This document shows positions 24,395 to 38,200 of a DNA stretch of 64,000 bases, in pieces (the stretch's first letter is position 1; each line of letters starts with the position of its first letter). Both the position numbers and the translations under genes were made by a program. The stretch lies in NCBI GenBank assembly GCA_003344405.1, contig NOWV01000108.1:124001-188000 (forward strand), in the 5' to 3' direction. The notes beneath the pieces are model-generated. The model made no database searches and had not been told where the DNA came from. It saw only the letters and a list, made by a program, of their open reading frames with translations. Source of the DNA: Trichoplax sp. H2. Taxonomy: Eukaryota; Placozoa; Uniplacotomia; Trichoplacea.

Positions 24395-27300
24395 TTATCG
24401 GGTAGCAGATATCCATGTTGTTGATTGTATCATTTCTTCATAGCCTGATTTTTCAGCAATTACTTCTAATGTGTTCAATTCGCTCTTTCCTAAATGAAAA
24501 TCACTGAATAATAATAAAAAGATAACAATTAAATGCAATAATTTAATCAGTTGTGATTGCATTTTTAGGAATAATGGTCTACTTTTCATTATAATCTAAC
24601 AAATTGACAATGCATACAAATTATTGAAATACAAGGCATATCGATTAGTACATATATTAATACACTAACAGGATAAAAAACCCAACAACACCATGTTAAC
24701 AAGCATTAATCGCCAATGGTATTACCTTAGGTTGTTTTTAAAGGCCACAATAAGACGCAAGATTGCAGCTTCAACGGCTATCAAGGTAATACACATCTCA
24801 ATTATTTCACTACATTAGAATAAGATAACTGATTGCTATTAAATTACCGGTTTTTAATTTATTACGATAAATTTCGCCGGGAATTCTTTTGATAGTCAGA
24901 GAACGGACTGGATTGGTGCTATAATTTTTCGATATAGACGATTGCTTCTCCATGACCTACAATTGATCAATGCATTAAACTAATTTAGCCATGCGAATTC
25001 TTATAGTATCGTAGTATTAATACTGAGAAAACGCCATACCTGGTACAATCGTATCAACATGCTCATGATGTCTTTGAGAGACTAACGAAATGTTAACAAA
25101 AAAAATTATACAATTATTCAAAAGTAACATCCAATCAACACTACAAGTATTAACATCATGTTTAATTACTTTTTGTACAACACCAAATTTATCTTCGTCA
25201 ATTGAAGCCACTGCGAGTAAAGATAGCGCTAGATGAGGAAATTGTAAGGTATAACTAATTAGAATATCATTACGGCAAATTACATTCAATCACTGCTTAA
25301 TAGACCAACCATCAATCGAAAAGATTTGCGGCTGGCAGTTACCATACAATTCATATAGGGAGGCTTCTGGTAGCTGTATAATAGTCATTGTATTTTCAAT
25401 GCATTTTTTAAATAATTATTTAACAGCTAAAGTTGATCTTACCTTATCGAGAAAATATCGTAAAATGAAGGAGTGCCGTAAACGAATTCTTATCTACGAT
25501 ATTAGCAATAATAAACTTAATAATTATGAATAGAAGATAAACCTAAAACAAAAAATACGCCTTCGCCATACGTTGACAAATCATGTTGTCGCAATTTATA
25601 AGACACTACAATTCTATTGCTATATTGTCTACTGGAATTAAATATTTAAAGCTGTCTACAAATTAATACAAACGGCTGATATTTCATGCACACAACTTCA
25701 ATTTACCTTTTGAGGAAAGGAAGCAATTTTGTAAGGAGCCATATAATACTGTATATATTGGATAAACAAAAAGCAATGGCATAAACATTGCTCTTAGCCG
25801 TGGTTCATATATTGTGAATATACGCGTACAAAGACAACATTAACATTATATTATCTATTTAGCAGTTTACCATTTCTAAAATTTTATTGTATGCAACAGT
25901 AACGTTGTCAATAATCCTCTGTCTAAAACTATTCCTTGATTTTCTTGCAACGGTATCTGAAAAATATAATTTTTTGCAAGGTCATTAATTACTTGCTCCT
26001 GATCAAAATTTGAATATTTTTTAAACTTGAGTAATCACTAGTTAGTTTACCTGGCGATCGCGACCAAATTCTGGAACCTATGTCTTTATTCCCTGACAGT
26101 GGAGAAGGAGTAGCTAATGTTGAGGTAAACAACATTCTCTCTGATATTGGTTCAGTATTCCGTCGTAGCCGTAAGGCTAGAATTTTAAAGACAAACAAAT
26201 AAATCACCTGTGCAATATTTACAAAAACAATTACTATAAAGTTTACCAGCATCAGGATTATCATGTAACATATTGTTATCCTCAGGTAAATCATCACGTA
26301 AGTCTGGAGGGTTGTGGCATATCATATCTGCAGCGCGTGTTACTCTTTGAATTAGATCTTCAACTACATCAAAACATTCAGTAGCTACAGCTTGCCAGTT
26401 TCGCGGATGACCACCTAACAAAGATTAAAGGATAGACATAGATTTAAGAGTATTATTAAAAACACTCATTCATCAAGAATTTATATAAGCGGAGATAGTA
26501 TTAATTTTAAAAACCAACCAGGATGGCTTAAACTAAAAATTTGTTGCCTTCTTTCAACTGCATGTCCCGACAGTAGAGCTAAATCTAAAAATCCTAGGTA
26601 CTAAAACGGTATATTAAATAATCATTAGTGGCGTTGTTACATTTATTATAAATCTACACAAAATATCTTTCATAATTAATCAATTACTAAATTCAAAACA
26701 TCTTTCATTTAGCAATGTAACGTCTTACTCTCAGTAACGGTATTTCTTTACACTGTAACGCCCAGGATAATGTACGAAATCTTTCATTAGCAAATTGAGA
26801 TTCAACAGGGAAAGTTAAGACCTTAAAGATAAAGACGTAAATAATATTTTATACTTCCTTCTTAATATGACTTAAATTGAGATGAAGTAATGTTACTTTA
26901 CCTGAGTTAAGAATATGTTTAGTAAGTTGTATGTTAAGTCCCATAGTAGAATGAGAATAGATCCAGTAAGTGTGAGAGTTAGAAATAATTTCAAATCCAA
27001 AAGTGAAATTATCGAAGCCATTGCAGATTCACTGATTTTAAAAATAAAACTCGGATTAGAAAGTTTCTGTTTATCTCCAAAGTAACATAGCGTTAACGAC
27101 ATGTACTGTATAAGTATGTTACCTCTTAGACGTGTGTAAAATGAATTCGGTATACTGAAGTAGAGTTTTACCTAATAGCGATTTACAATAGCATACACTC
27201 TATATAAATATGTATGTAAGTAAATCGAGTAAAATCATCCGTGTAGATATAATTACAAGTACTTACCCATTAAATAGTAGAAAATATAAAAGCCTCTGAG

Positions 27301-29097
27301 TACCTACAATTTCAATTACCGAAAAATTAAACGTCTTTAACAGCTTATTTGAGTCATGTATAAATATTTGATACATCAATCATGGCATAGAGAACTAAAT
27401 TGAGGAGTAATTTTAGATAGTCAAGCACGTTGACCATATATGCAAACAGAAAATAGTCAATTACAAACTACATCACTATTCCAGCATATAGAACAAGGCA
27501 GCCAATCATAAACACTATCCATAATTTGATCGAATATATGACAATTGAATTATTAACCTTCAGAGTCAATCTTAAAGGAATTGCAAGGCAATTTGAGAGG
27601 TATAGCTTTATTCTAAACACTTTATGTTGCTGTAGGAAGGGTAGAAGTATTAGTAATTGACCACTTCGCGCTGTTAATGTATAGAATTCGTTTACATTTA
27701 ATAGAATTGCCATGTAAAACAAAACTTGCCTGTACTACCGGAAATTGTAAATAGTCCATTTCGTTACTAATATACTGTAATCCATATGTTAATCCCTAAG
27801 ATAGTAGAAAAATTGGCCACGATGTAATAGTGTTTGAAAATTGAAAGTATAATTCAATAATATATTATAGATATAACGATCCCATAACATACCATGCAAG
27901 CACCAAAGGCTAGCATTAATAGACATTTTTCGTTTACGCAGTAATCAAGGGAAGGCCACGAATGTTCATTGCTAATTGGCAAAATACAGTTAATATATTT
28001 CGCGGCTATTACATTACAGTAATTTGCTACAATCTAAAATATCGTATGATAGTTACGATTAGATCCTTAAAGATTTCAAAATAAATTTTACCTGGCATTA
28101 CAATGAATTATGATAGATGAAAACTCTGAATCCACAATATTACTAAAACACCAAACTGAAGTTACTCCGGATATCATATAAAAGATAGCAAGGGCTATGC
28201 GAGATGGCCTGTACTTGTAGCTCAAAATAGCCAAGCGTTCAATCTTGATCGCTTTGACAACTAAAATAGAAGAAAAATGAATTTGACTTTACGCAATATC
28301 TTTAGCAGCTTCACGCAGTCTTTTTAAGATATACAAGCTTTACAAGAATTCTAATTTATTAACAGAATACCCTATTGCTAAGTATGCTATTGAAAATGTT
28401 CTGTGATTTCATAAGCAAGCAATTTCATAATGTCCCGAGCATTACGCAACGCATATGTAGCAATCACTAGAGACCTAGAGTTGCTGTGTTTGCGCAATCA
28501 TCTTGCAGGAAATAATGAAGTAAATTAATCGGTGCCTGCCGCAATTATGATATTGGCTTTATTAGACTTGTACTCTATTTAGTTTGAGTGGATTTTGGTC
28601 AATATTTTATGTCAATATCCAGTAATGTAGAATAGTATGTTGGGCACAACAAATATTTTTCTTCAAAAATTTCATGAAATAATAATTAATCGATGGCACA
28701 TGATAATTGATAAATATACTGTAATTATGAACTACAATCATGCTAAAGTCAGGACATTAAAGGTTATAATTCATACCTTTAAAGCTAGCTGCATATATTA
28801 TACCAAACAGTACTAAGTTAAGCGACAACAGGAACACCATTATCCAGGCATGTAAGCTAGCTATACTAGAAAGAAAAGCTGTAAAAAAGCAGAACATCCA
28901 TCACCCAATGGTATAGCATCCTTACTACCCACTTAAGCTTCATGCATATACTGTACTCGTACAGCAGTTCACATACTTAACATCCAGTGCTGTAAGTTAA
29001 AAGGATGGAATTGCACAACCGCTACATAAGTGAAACAAATAATTGGTAAGAGCATTAACATCCACAAGATAGCCGCAATACATCGCCATCGATAGAC
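24395..29097 (-). CDS. NDC1: NDC1, transmembrane nucleoporin (start codon exon unresolved)
   Basis: NDC1 anchors the nuclear pore complex in the pore membrane. Matching segments follow vertebrate NDC1 in order: WRCIAAILWMLMLLP (exon 28977-29097), HAWIMVFLLSLNLVLFG (28777-28860), KIERLAILSYKYRPSRIAL (28092-28260), NEHSWPSLDYCVNEK (27893-27971), YISNEMDYLQFPVVQ (27730-27795), QHKVFRIKLYLSN (from 27629), LLDLKLFLTLTLTG (about 26900-27020), LALLSGHAVERRQQIFSLS (about 26530-26600), GGHPRNWQAVATECFD (about 26360-26415), LPEASLYELYGNCQPQIFS (about 25310-25375), SIDEDKFGVVQK (about 25170-25205), then 24848-24956, 24726-24777 and the last exon 24395-24482. The N-terminal half is multi-pass membrane; the C-terminal half is soluble with a Ser/Thr-rich stretch (LFTSTLATPSPLSGN). 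The intron after PVVQ starts with GC (27729-27728). The exon with the initiator ATG is upstream of 29097. Confidence 0.92.
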
Positions 29098-29109
29098 CTA
29101 TTCATATCA

Positions 29110-30240
29110 ATCCCAAAAAAGTAAAAACAAGAATTCATTAGATCAGTAAATAAGTAGCAAGTCATTTCAAATACTGTAATAGAACTCTTGTAGAAGTACA
29201 AGAACTCGTACGTCAGGAGATGATACTATCAGTAGAATGAATTTACATCGACTGCTTCAAAAAGTTACCATGAGAAGAATTCAATCACTGTAGATGATGA
29301 TAGTATGGCAATTCTATTCTTAAATTAATTTAAACTATTAAAGTGATCCTATTTATGGGTTACTAGAAAAATATTAGTAGTCCATGTCCTATCCTATTGC
29401 CATTAATCGGTAGAGATCGAAAGTACATTGCATCAGTCAGCAGATGATACTGTCAGCGAAATCAATCTATTACCCAAAAAGGTCATCATAATAAAAATTC
29501 AGTCACTGTAGATAATGATAGTATAGCAATTGTATTTTGAAGTTAATTTAAACTATTAAAATGATCTTATCCATAGGCTACTAGAAAAATACTAGAAGTC
29601 CATGTCCTATCCTATTGTCATCAATCGGTAATCAGTAGATGGCACTGTCAGCGAAATGGATCTAGATCTTTATTTCTTCAAAGGTTATCATATGTAAAAT
29701 TCAGTCACTGTCGATGATGATGGCATGGCAATTGTATTTTGTAGTTAATTTTAACTATTAAAATGATCCTATCCATGAACTACTCGAAAAAATACTAGTC
29801 TATATCCTATGTTATTGTCATCAATCGGTGGAGGTCGAAAGTACATTGCACAAAATCAGCAGGTGCTACTGTCAGCGGAATGGATCTGGATCTCTATTTC
29901 TCCAAAGGTTACGATGAGAAGAATTCAGTCACTGTCGATGATGATAGCATGGCAATTGTATTTTAAAGTTAATGTTAACTATTGAAATGATCCTATCCAT
30001 GGATTGCTAGAAAAAATACTAGTCCATATCCTATCCTATTGTCATTAATCGGTAGAGGTCGAAAGTACATTGCACAAAATCAGTAGGTGCCTCTGTCAGC
30101 GAAATGAATCTGGATCTCTATTTCTCCAAAGGTTACCATAAGAAGACGAATTCAGCCATTGCAGATAATGATAGCATGGTAATTCTATTTTCAACGATTC
30201 AAATGATCTTATTCTAAATCCATAGCTACCGCTACTGTCA
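29110..30240. repeat. Tandem array of about five ~220-bp units at the 5' end of NDC1
   Basis: Recurring blocks are AATTCAGTCACTGTAGATGA, CTATTAAAATGATCCTATCC, CATGTCCTATCCTATTGTCA, TCGGTAGAGGTCGAAAGTAC and CTGTCAGCGAAATGGATCT. The first block starts near 29278, 29498, 29699, 29922 and 30150, giving periods of about 221, 201, 223 and 228 bp. Copies differ by scattered substitutions and small indels. Confidence 0.9.
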
Positions 30241-30494
30241 GACTTACACCATGAAGAAACCACTGTGCTTCTTTCCTAATTTTAACACTGCGTGATTGTA
30301 CAAGATAATCGATTGTGGAAGGATCGCTGTCCATTCTTGTAGCAATGCAGTCGATCGTTGCCAAGAAACTCGAGCTTCACTAAAATGTATCTCCTACCGC
30401 CTGGATAAAAAAATCAACCGGTCTATCAAGTCAAAATCTCTCTACTATCAAGCCAATCGGAAGAAGAACTCTTCTACTGTCGAATAAGAAGGTT

Positions 30495-30592
30495 ATGCAT
30501 CCTCACGATTGCACTAATCCTCCAAGGCTAGAAGGAGTTTTGGTTCGTCTTGCTGGTTTCCTTGTCAACTCGACTGGTGTCAGACCACAAGT
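30495..30592 (+). other. Candidate exon upstream of NDC1, opposite strand
   Basis: From ATG 30495, 32 codons (starting MHPHDCTNPPRLEGVLVRL) end in CAA followed by GTAAGT at 30591, a strong donor. The stretch is less AT-rich than its surroundings. No acceptor-linked continuation was found and the peptide is not recognised, so this may be a start exon of an unknown gene, a non-coding transcript or chance. Confidence 0.2.
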
Positions 30593-31119
30593 AAGTTTAC
30601 AGTGTACGCTTACTAATGTGTTGTCCAGTCTACACCCTATAGTATGGAAAGCTGATTCGATCACAATACTCCTGGTCAAAAGCCTTCGACGGACGGAAGG
30701 TTGACGGAAAATAGCGTCAATCTATCTTGTCACTATTTTCTTATTGCATCACTTCCCATACAATAGTATACTATGTTTTGACATGTATGGAACAGTATAC
30801 TATCAAAACGACACATGGACGTTGTACCTTACTGGGCAGCTTTTAACCGCATTTTTTTAAATCCACGTTTACTTTAACACTGAGCATGCGCGATGCAACA
30901 GCGATTGATTCCTCATCATTTGGAAGACTTTGAAGTGGTAGTCTACCATCGACTTAATAAAATGATGTGAGCATGTATGGATTGCGGTACATTTGGTAGA
31001 GAATATACTACTGCACTACTGCTTCCATAATCATCATCAGAACTCTATGCAATCCAGTTTGGACAGTATGATGTTAGGTAGAAATGAATTGTAAACTGGA
31101 TAAATACTGGATTTATTAC

Positions 31120-31600
31120 AGGGCATGGGTATCTATCCAATTTCTACAACATGATCTAGAACAGAATCAAGCACTTATCTAAAATCATTCATTTCCCCCA
31201 AATTAAATAATTGATTTATTACTGCAGCATGGTGTACTATATATATAGTGTATAATGACTGGGGTGGGGTTATATTCAAGTATTGACAGTATCTAATTCT
31301 ACTATATGACATAGGATCAAGTACTTATCCGGAAGCATTCATTTCTCGGAAATGAAACTAAATAAAAACTTAATCTATTAGGGGTATAGGTATTTATCTA
31401 ATTTCTACGGTATAGTGTTCTATATCATTGCTTGGGTGGGGTATAAGGATTTATAGTAAGTATCCAAATTCTACAACATGATATGCAATCACATAGTCAA
31501 GTACATATCCACAATCATGCATTTCCCTAAATTAAAATGGAACAATACTTGATTTGTTAGATTAGATCATGGTGTAGAAACTGGATTATGCACTACTGAA
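31120..31600. repeat. Three diverged ~160-bp tandem units
   Basis: The block GGTATCTATCCAATTTCTAC, then TCAAGCACTTATCC, then CATTTCCC near 31191, 31341 and 31519, recurs with spacings of about 150-180 bp between NDC1 and the 3' end of MTR4. Confidence 0.7.
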
Positions 31601-31942
31601 ATGCATACGGTAGCCTGTTGTTAAATAATCGAGAGTTACACTTAAACTGTAGCAGTGCTTCTCTTCTGTATCGCTGACCTTCGTTGCTTGATTAATAGTC
31701 ATACAAATTATAGTACCAAATCAAGACGAACACGAAAAGAACACATTTAACAGTTCATCCTATTTTATACTTAGCTAACAGTCCAAATTATCACGTTGAA
31801 TAAATTAGTGATCGAAATAAATTTAATACAGATGATTTTATAACGATCGATAATTATGATAATGATGGCTATGAATAATGCTATGCTACAATAATTGATC
31901 AATATTAAATAAAAAATAGATCAATATCTGCAACAATTAATA

Positions 31943-31974
31943 AATATATATATTTATATATATATATATATATT
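31943..31974. repeat. (TA)n microsatellite
   Basis: TA units with one TTT interruption, about 240 bp beyond the MTR4 stop codon. Confidence 0.85.
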
Positions 31975-32209
31975 TTAGTACAGTCGGAACTATTTCAAAT
32001 AGAGGATATTATACACATAATAACTGACTTTATGAATACTGTATATCGACCATTACATAACATCTAGAAACGTATAACAAAATTTCGTAACTTGTTGCCA
32101 AAGCGCAAATCAAGAAGTTATAAAAGGTAATATTTGACTCCATAAATGCTAAAAATTTTTAAACCAAGATTATCAGAGTACTTAACAAATAGCATTCAAT
32201 AATTCAATC

Positions 32210-35200
32210 TCACACATATAAACTCGCTGCAAAGACAATATCTCGTTTAATCTTGGTTATACCTAGCACAGAAAAGGGAAAAAAATATTCAGAATGCGAT
32301 AAGAAAATCTCGAAATAAGATAATACGTATTAAGCGTATAAAAACTCTAACCTTCAGCAAATTTGTTTTCCAGTTCTGTATTGCCGATAACTTTCGACGC
32401 TTGGCACATTTGTCTCAACAATTCTTCTAAGCGTCGCATACATCTTATAATACTACCTAAAATAATGAGGTAATCGTTAACCACTAGGTACTATGTGTAC
32501 CGACATTATGTATTTACTAACTTGGATAATTAAAAAAGGTAAGATAGGTTACCTTCAAAAACTCCTTCTCTTTTTTGACACACGCTAAAGAACGAAGCTC
32601 CTTTACACCAATCGTAAGTAATATCCATCATTTGCCAACGAAATGATTCTACATAATCTTCTTCGCTCACATCCATTTTAGCTTCCTTAGATACTTTGGC
32701 AATTCGTCTTGCAGTTTCCTTGAATACAAAGTTGTTGCAAAAGCCTTAATATTATGATCTAATCTAATCTTTCAATATATTTCTTACTTGGAGTTGTCTT
32801 AAAGGCTCTCTAAGCTCATCCGCTTCTATATTAGAGTTTCCCTTTTCAAGTAAGCCATAACGTAAGAAAATATTTACAGTAACAATAAATGATTTTAAAA
32901 TGACTCGAACAAATATAGATACCTTTTCCTGCGAGACAAAACAGCTCAATATAGCAACCAATTGCTCAACAGATAAATCATTGAAAAAACCACTGAAAAT
33001 CATTTCAGTCAGTACTAATTCGTCTGAGCTATTAATAAAAGATGTTAATTGGCAATCGATTAAACCAACAACTATTTTCATTATCCAATAACTATTATCT
33101 ATTTTAATATAATCACATAAAGGCAAAAGCACAATATGTACAGTACCTGCTAATTTCACAAGCTACCCTGCCTTTCATCTCAATAACATCTGCAGAGGTT
33201 GCATATCCTAATCTAGACTCCCAAAATACGTCATAAAGTCAGCCAAGTCTAGTATTATAAGAATATAAAACTACAGTACTATAGTCACAGTTTCACAAGC
33301 GAATAGTATATACCTTCGAAGTACACGTTTCCTACATTTTAATTCATCCATTTGCAATATATTCTTGGCTCTTTTTAGTTCTTGTCGAGCAGCTTTTATT
33401 TCATCTATCATCTTTAGAAATAGAAAAAGGCAATCTCAACAACTCTTGCATAAGTAACATCGCGCCAGGCACCAATGACATATGTCCAAAATTATCATTG
33501 TAATGAGAAACAAAGAAAGTTAATGTTTTAAGTTAAATTGAAATCTACCAATACCTTCACTTTCTTATAATACTGATTATATAGCGGTTCAAGTTGATCA
33601 CTATCATGCAACCGATGAGTATATAATTTTTTCTCTAAGACTTCAATTTTCTGTAGCAAAAAAGTATTAAAAAGCTTAAAACTGGAGGAGTATAAATAAT
33701 ATTCTCAGAGAAGTTAGTAAGTTTTCAACGCTAACCCTAACAACATTATTTAAACGTGTATCTTTAATTTTCATATCCTCAATTGGATCGAGCAATGGTA
33801 GACCATCAGGAAAACGGCGACAAACTTCTTGTATCGATTTGAATACACTCTGTCGATTATCTAATGGTATTAAACTCTTTGGTAGGTAAACCCTAATAGC
33901 GCTAATGCTTTCAACCAAGCGCATGGTGATGGGGATAATCTAGCACGAAAAATTAGAATTAGATCAACCTAAGTGCTCATAATTACCATTCACATACAAG
34001 TAAATAGCACATATTACCTGCATTTCTCCCTTTTCATTCTCGTTACAGGGTAACGGGCCATTTGTACCAGTACGACCAGTAGGTTTTGCACAGTTTAATA
34101 GTACCTCGATAACATAAACATGTTTTCCGTCAGCCTCTAAAGTCGCCTAGATAAAAAAAATCAATTGATTAAATGAAATTTATTTGCATTAAGAAATCAT
34201 ATGGAATTACAAAATTCATGCATAATAAAACCTTAAATGTATCCTTTCTTTCGAAATTTATAACACAGCCCCAACCAAAGTTTTCATCACCATTTTTAAC
34301 CTAAGGGTAAAACAGAAATGACTGAATTATTAACTGAATCTACTAAATCGTGTTAATACAATAGATAAGCAAACCAATATATCATACTTTAACAAGTCGT
34401 CCAGGTTGTAAAAACGGAAGACAATATTTTGGTTTTGTGATGATATCCTTAATTTATAAAATTATCCATGTTAACATAGGTGTGGCTAACTAACAAGAGA
34501 TCTCATTTAAAAAATCAACTACAATTAACATTATGTTACATACTTTCAGTTCCGATGATAATTTATTCAGACTTTGTCTTACTTTAAAGTAAGATGCTAT
34601 CTCATCTTCTCTAGAAATAACAAATTCATTACATTGCTTTTCTAACTCTTGATATCCTAAAAATTAAAAATAATATCATCCGAAAGTTTTAACAAATTGT
34701 AGGATAATATGGTAATTGCTCTAATTAGCATACAATCATTATAACTATATACATACTTTCATATTTTTTCGGTAAATCTGAATAATGTTGAAATTGGTAA
34801 AAGGATTTTTCAAGCATGTACTCTGGATTAATTTCTTCAACGCGTAATAAATTTAGTACCATATTATAACTCAAGTGAAAAGCGCTCGTTAGCGGATCAG
34901 CTTCTCCCTTATATAATGTATCTCCAATATTTGGATCGGTTTGTTTATCAATCATGACAATCACTGTTCCTCTATCATCAAGTCCTCTGCGACCAGCTCT
35001 GCCGCTCATTTGAATATATTCTCCAGAAGAAATCTAAAATGTATTTAAATCCTACCTAGTTAGGCAATAGCTCAATAGAAAGACTGCCTATAAGATAATG
35101 ACATACAGGTCTGAAACTTTTGCCATCAAATTTTCTGATGCTGGTAAAAACGACTGTTCTAGCGGGCATATTAAGTCCCATAGCAAATGTTTCAGTGGCA

Positions 35201-38200
35201 AATAAAGCCTATAACGTGACGATAGTTTAGTTCAACATAAGCAAATTGCTACGGTAAGTTTGCTACATTTCTTATACAAGCCTAACTAAATGTTGCCGTA
35301 AAAATATAAATATAGCATTATAAAGATAGCTTAGCATCTAAGAAGTATTAACCTTGATCAATCCTTCCGAAAATAAAATTTCGATCGTTTCTTTTAAAAT
35401 TGGCAATAGACCTGAATGATGTATACCAATTCCCCTTTTTAATAGGGGTAAAACATGGGCTATCTAGGATTGTTAACAAAGAATTTTTAGAAAATGAAAA
35501 GATAAATAAAACTGGCATTGCCTTCATCTACTACTGCAAATAGATAAAATACATGTGCAGCTATTATTAGCCATGTAAAATTCTGCAAAAACCTGAGGTA
35601 GCTTTTTGTCTTCATCAGATAATGAATCAATGGCGTTATTAAATACTTCTTCTACAAGTTTCTTTTGCTGGGCTAAACAATATAATAACAGCGACCATAA
35701 TATTAAAACTATGAAATTCGCATGTCTAATCATTCAAATTGTATGTTTTTATAGCCAAATAAACAATACCGGTATTAAAATCTAATTTTGCAACTTGTAG
35801 TGCATATGCTTCACAATCTTTTTTACTAAAACTAAAGGCGATTACTGGCTGAAAATCTCTTTCCATAGCCATTTTGATGATTTTAAAACAATCGGATTGT
35901 CCTATTAGCAAAAAAATTGGACAGATTAGTAATTTTGAAGGACATAAAATGAAATTCTATGAAAATATTAGAATAAAGCTTATAACAGTATCGCACCTTT
36001 GCCAGCTCCTTTATGTCTCCTGCCGTCATCTTTGGCATCGGCTGTTACAGCGATAGCCTTTTTAAAATTATCATCACGGAACTCACCCTAAATAACAGTG
36101 GATGATAATTTAAACTAATAATAAAAAATAGATTAAAGAATCTTTCTACATATTTTTTTAAATAATAAATTTACCTTGTCATCAAATATAAGGTATAAGC
36201 CATCACCATCTGCTGGAAAGATATAATGTTGTAACGGTACCGGACGATAATCGGTATATACTACATGGCATGGCTAAATAAAATAGTTTAGAAAGGGCAT
36301 AAATTAAGAAATTTCAAGCGCATCAGTATATCAACTAAACAAAATTTCTTACCTGTTTATGCAAATAGCAGATCCATTCAGCAAATTGCTTGGCATTTGG
36401 AATAGTAGCAGACAAGAAAACGTAGTGAACATTGTCTGGTAAAAGGATTATTGTTTCTTCCCAAACAACTCCACGTTCTGTCGTCCAGGGTACAAAAAAA
36501 TTTCACATTTTATAAATTGATAATCCTTATAATTACATCATATAAGACAACAATGATTTATTATGTAGCCATAATTACATCTATTAGCTAACCGCATAAC
36601 TTACCTTTATCTCTCATATAATGAATTTCATCAAAAATAACCCAAGCAACTTCCCTCATAATCTGTAAAGTAATTATAGGTTGAATAACTGCTAATAATT
36701 GTTAATTGCTAAATATTACTATAGAATACAATGCAATGTTTTACCTCTGATCCTCTATAAAGCATATTCCTTAGAATCTATACATATGATAGTCATGAAA
36801 ATCAGATAAATAATCTCAATTTTAATATTCCAACAACTACACCATGTCACTATTGAGACTAAGACGCTATTACGTTCACTTAAAATACTACATAAGCAAT
36901 ACATTTTAGGTAAGTACTCTTTTTATCATGCATTGACATTTAAATGAATGCCTTATAGCTACTTAAAAAGAAAATCTTACTTCCGTTGTCATCACTAAGC
37001 AACTTGCACTTGGATTAATTGTAACGTCACCAGTCATAAGTCCAACATCCTGAAACTCGTCACTAAAATCTCGATACTTCTGATTGCTCAATGCCTGTTT
37101 AAAAATTGAAAGTACTTCAGCCTTATCAAATTGTAAATGATCATTAAAAAATGATCAAGGCCAAGTAACAATCGTAATGAAATGGTAACAGCATCTTTAT
37201 ATGTTGAAAATAAAGCTACCTTAATTGGTGTTGTATAAATTACTCGCTGCTTATCCCGGAGGGACATAGCTATAGCGTATCTTCACAATGTATAAAAAAA
37301 ATCAGTTAACTTTAAAGTAGCTGACGATACAATTATGTTATTAGGACATGATGGTGTTCAAGCTCGTAGCAAGGACAATTTCATCAGCTACTTACTCAGC
37401 AACAACAGTTTTACCAGCAGAGGTGTGCGCTGAGACTAGTACCGACTCATTGCATTCAAGGCATTTTAAAGCTTCCTTTTGAAATGGATCTAAGGCAAAT
37501 TTATATTCCTACGCACATAGAGTATATGCTTTATGTTTGAAAGCTTATGGTGGACATTTTTAATTATTAAAATTTATTTAACAATTGTATACACGTACTT
37601 TACACGCTATTGCATGTATATTCGTAATTATGGGGTGGACCAAAACAAAACTGCCCTCTTACCTTTGCTGGTTTACCATCGGAAGTAGCCAATGTATAAT
37701 CATCCTCCAATGACGTAGCTACCTAATTAATAAAGTGATTGAAATTGTGTATCAACATAAGTTCTACGGAAAGGTACAGGTGCTATAGATACGTTAACTT
37801 TACTGACAAAGCACGCCTGTAGAAGCACAATTCATTGTTGCATTCGAGGGCAGACAACAATTACATCACTTAATTACTTGTATTCTATTGAAAATTTTAT
37901 CACTTTTAAACTTTTATGTACGCCTATCAGCAGAGATGTAGCATAAAAGTATAGCAATGGCTAAGGTATTATAGAGCGGCAGGTAGTATAATACCTATAA
38001 TATTTTATTTTTAATATAATACAATTGACATGATGGCATCTCAGTTATGATAGTTACCTCATGTAAACAGGCTTCTGTTGTATCAATTTTGAAGGTTTTA
38101 ATCCTGGGAATTTTACTTAATTCTTCCTGAATATCGCTACATGAGGAATAGATATATGATCAATGTAATCATAAAGAACAGTATCGAAAATTAACATTTG

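Noticed and set aside
32764-33159. A 131-codon minus-strand frame starting before MTR4 segment [12 protein letters not shown]
   Set aside because: It merges an MTR4 exon with read-through into its introns; the conserved part is already included in the MTR4 gene.
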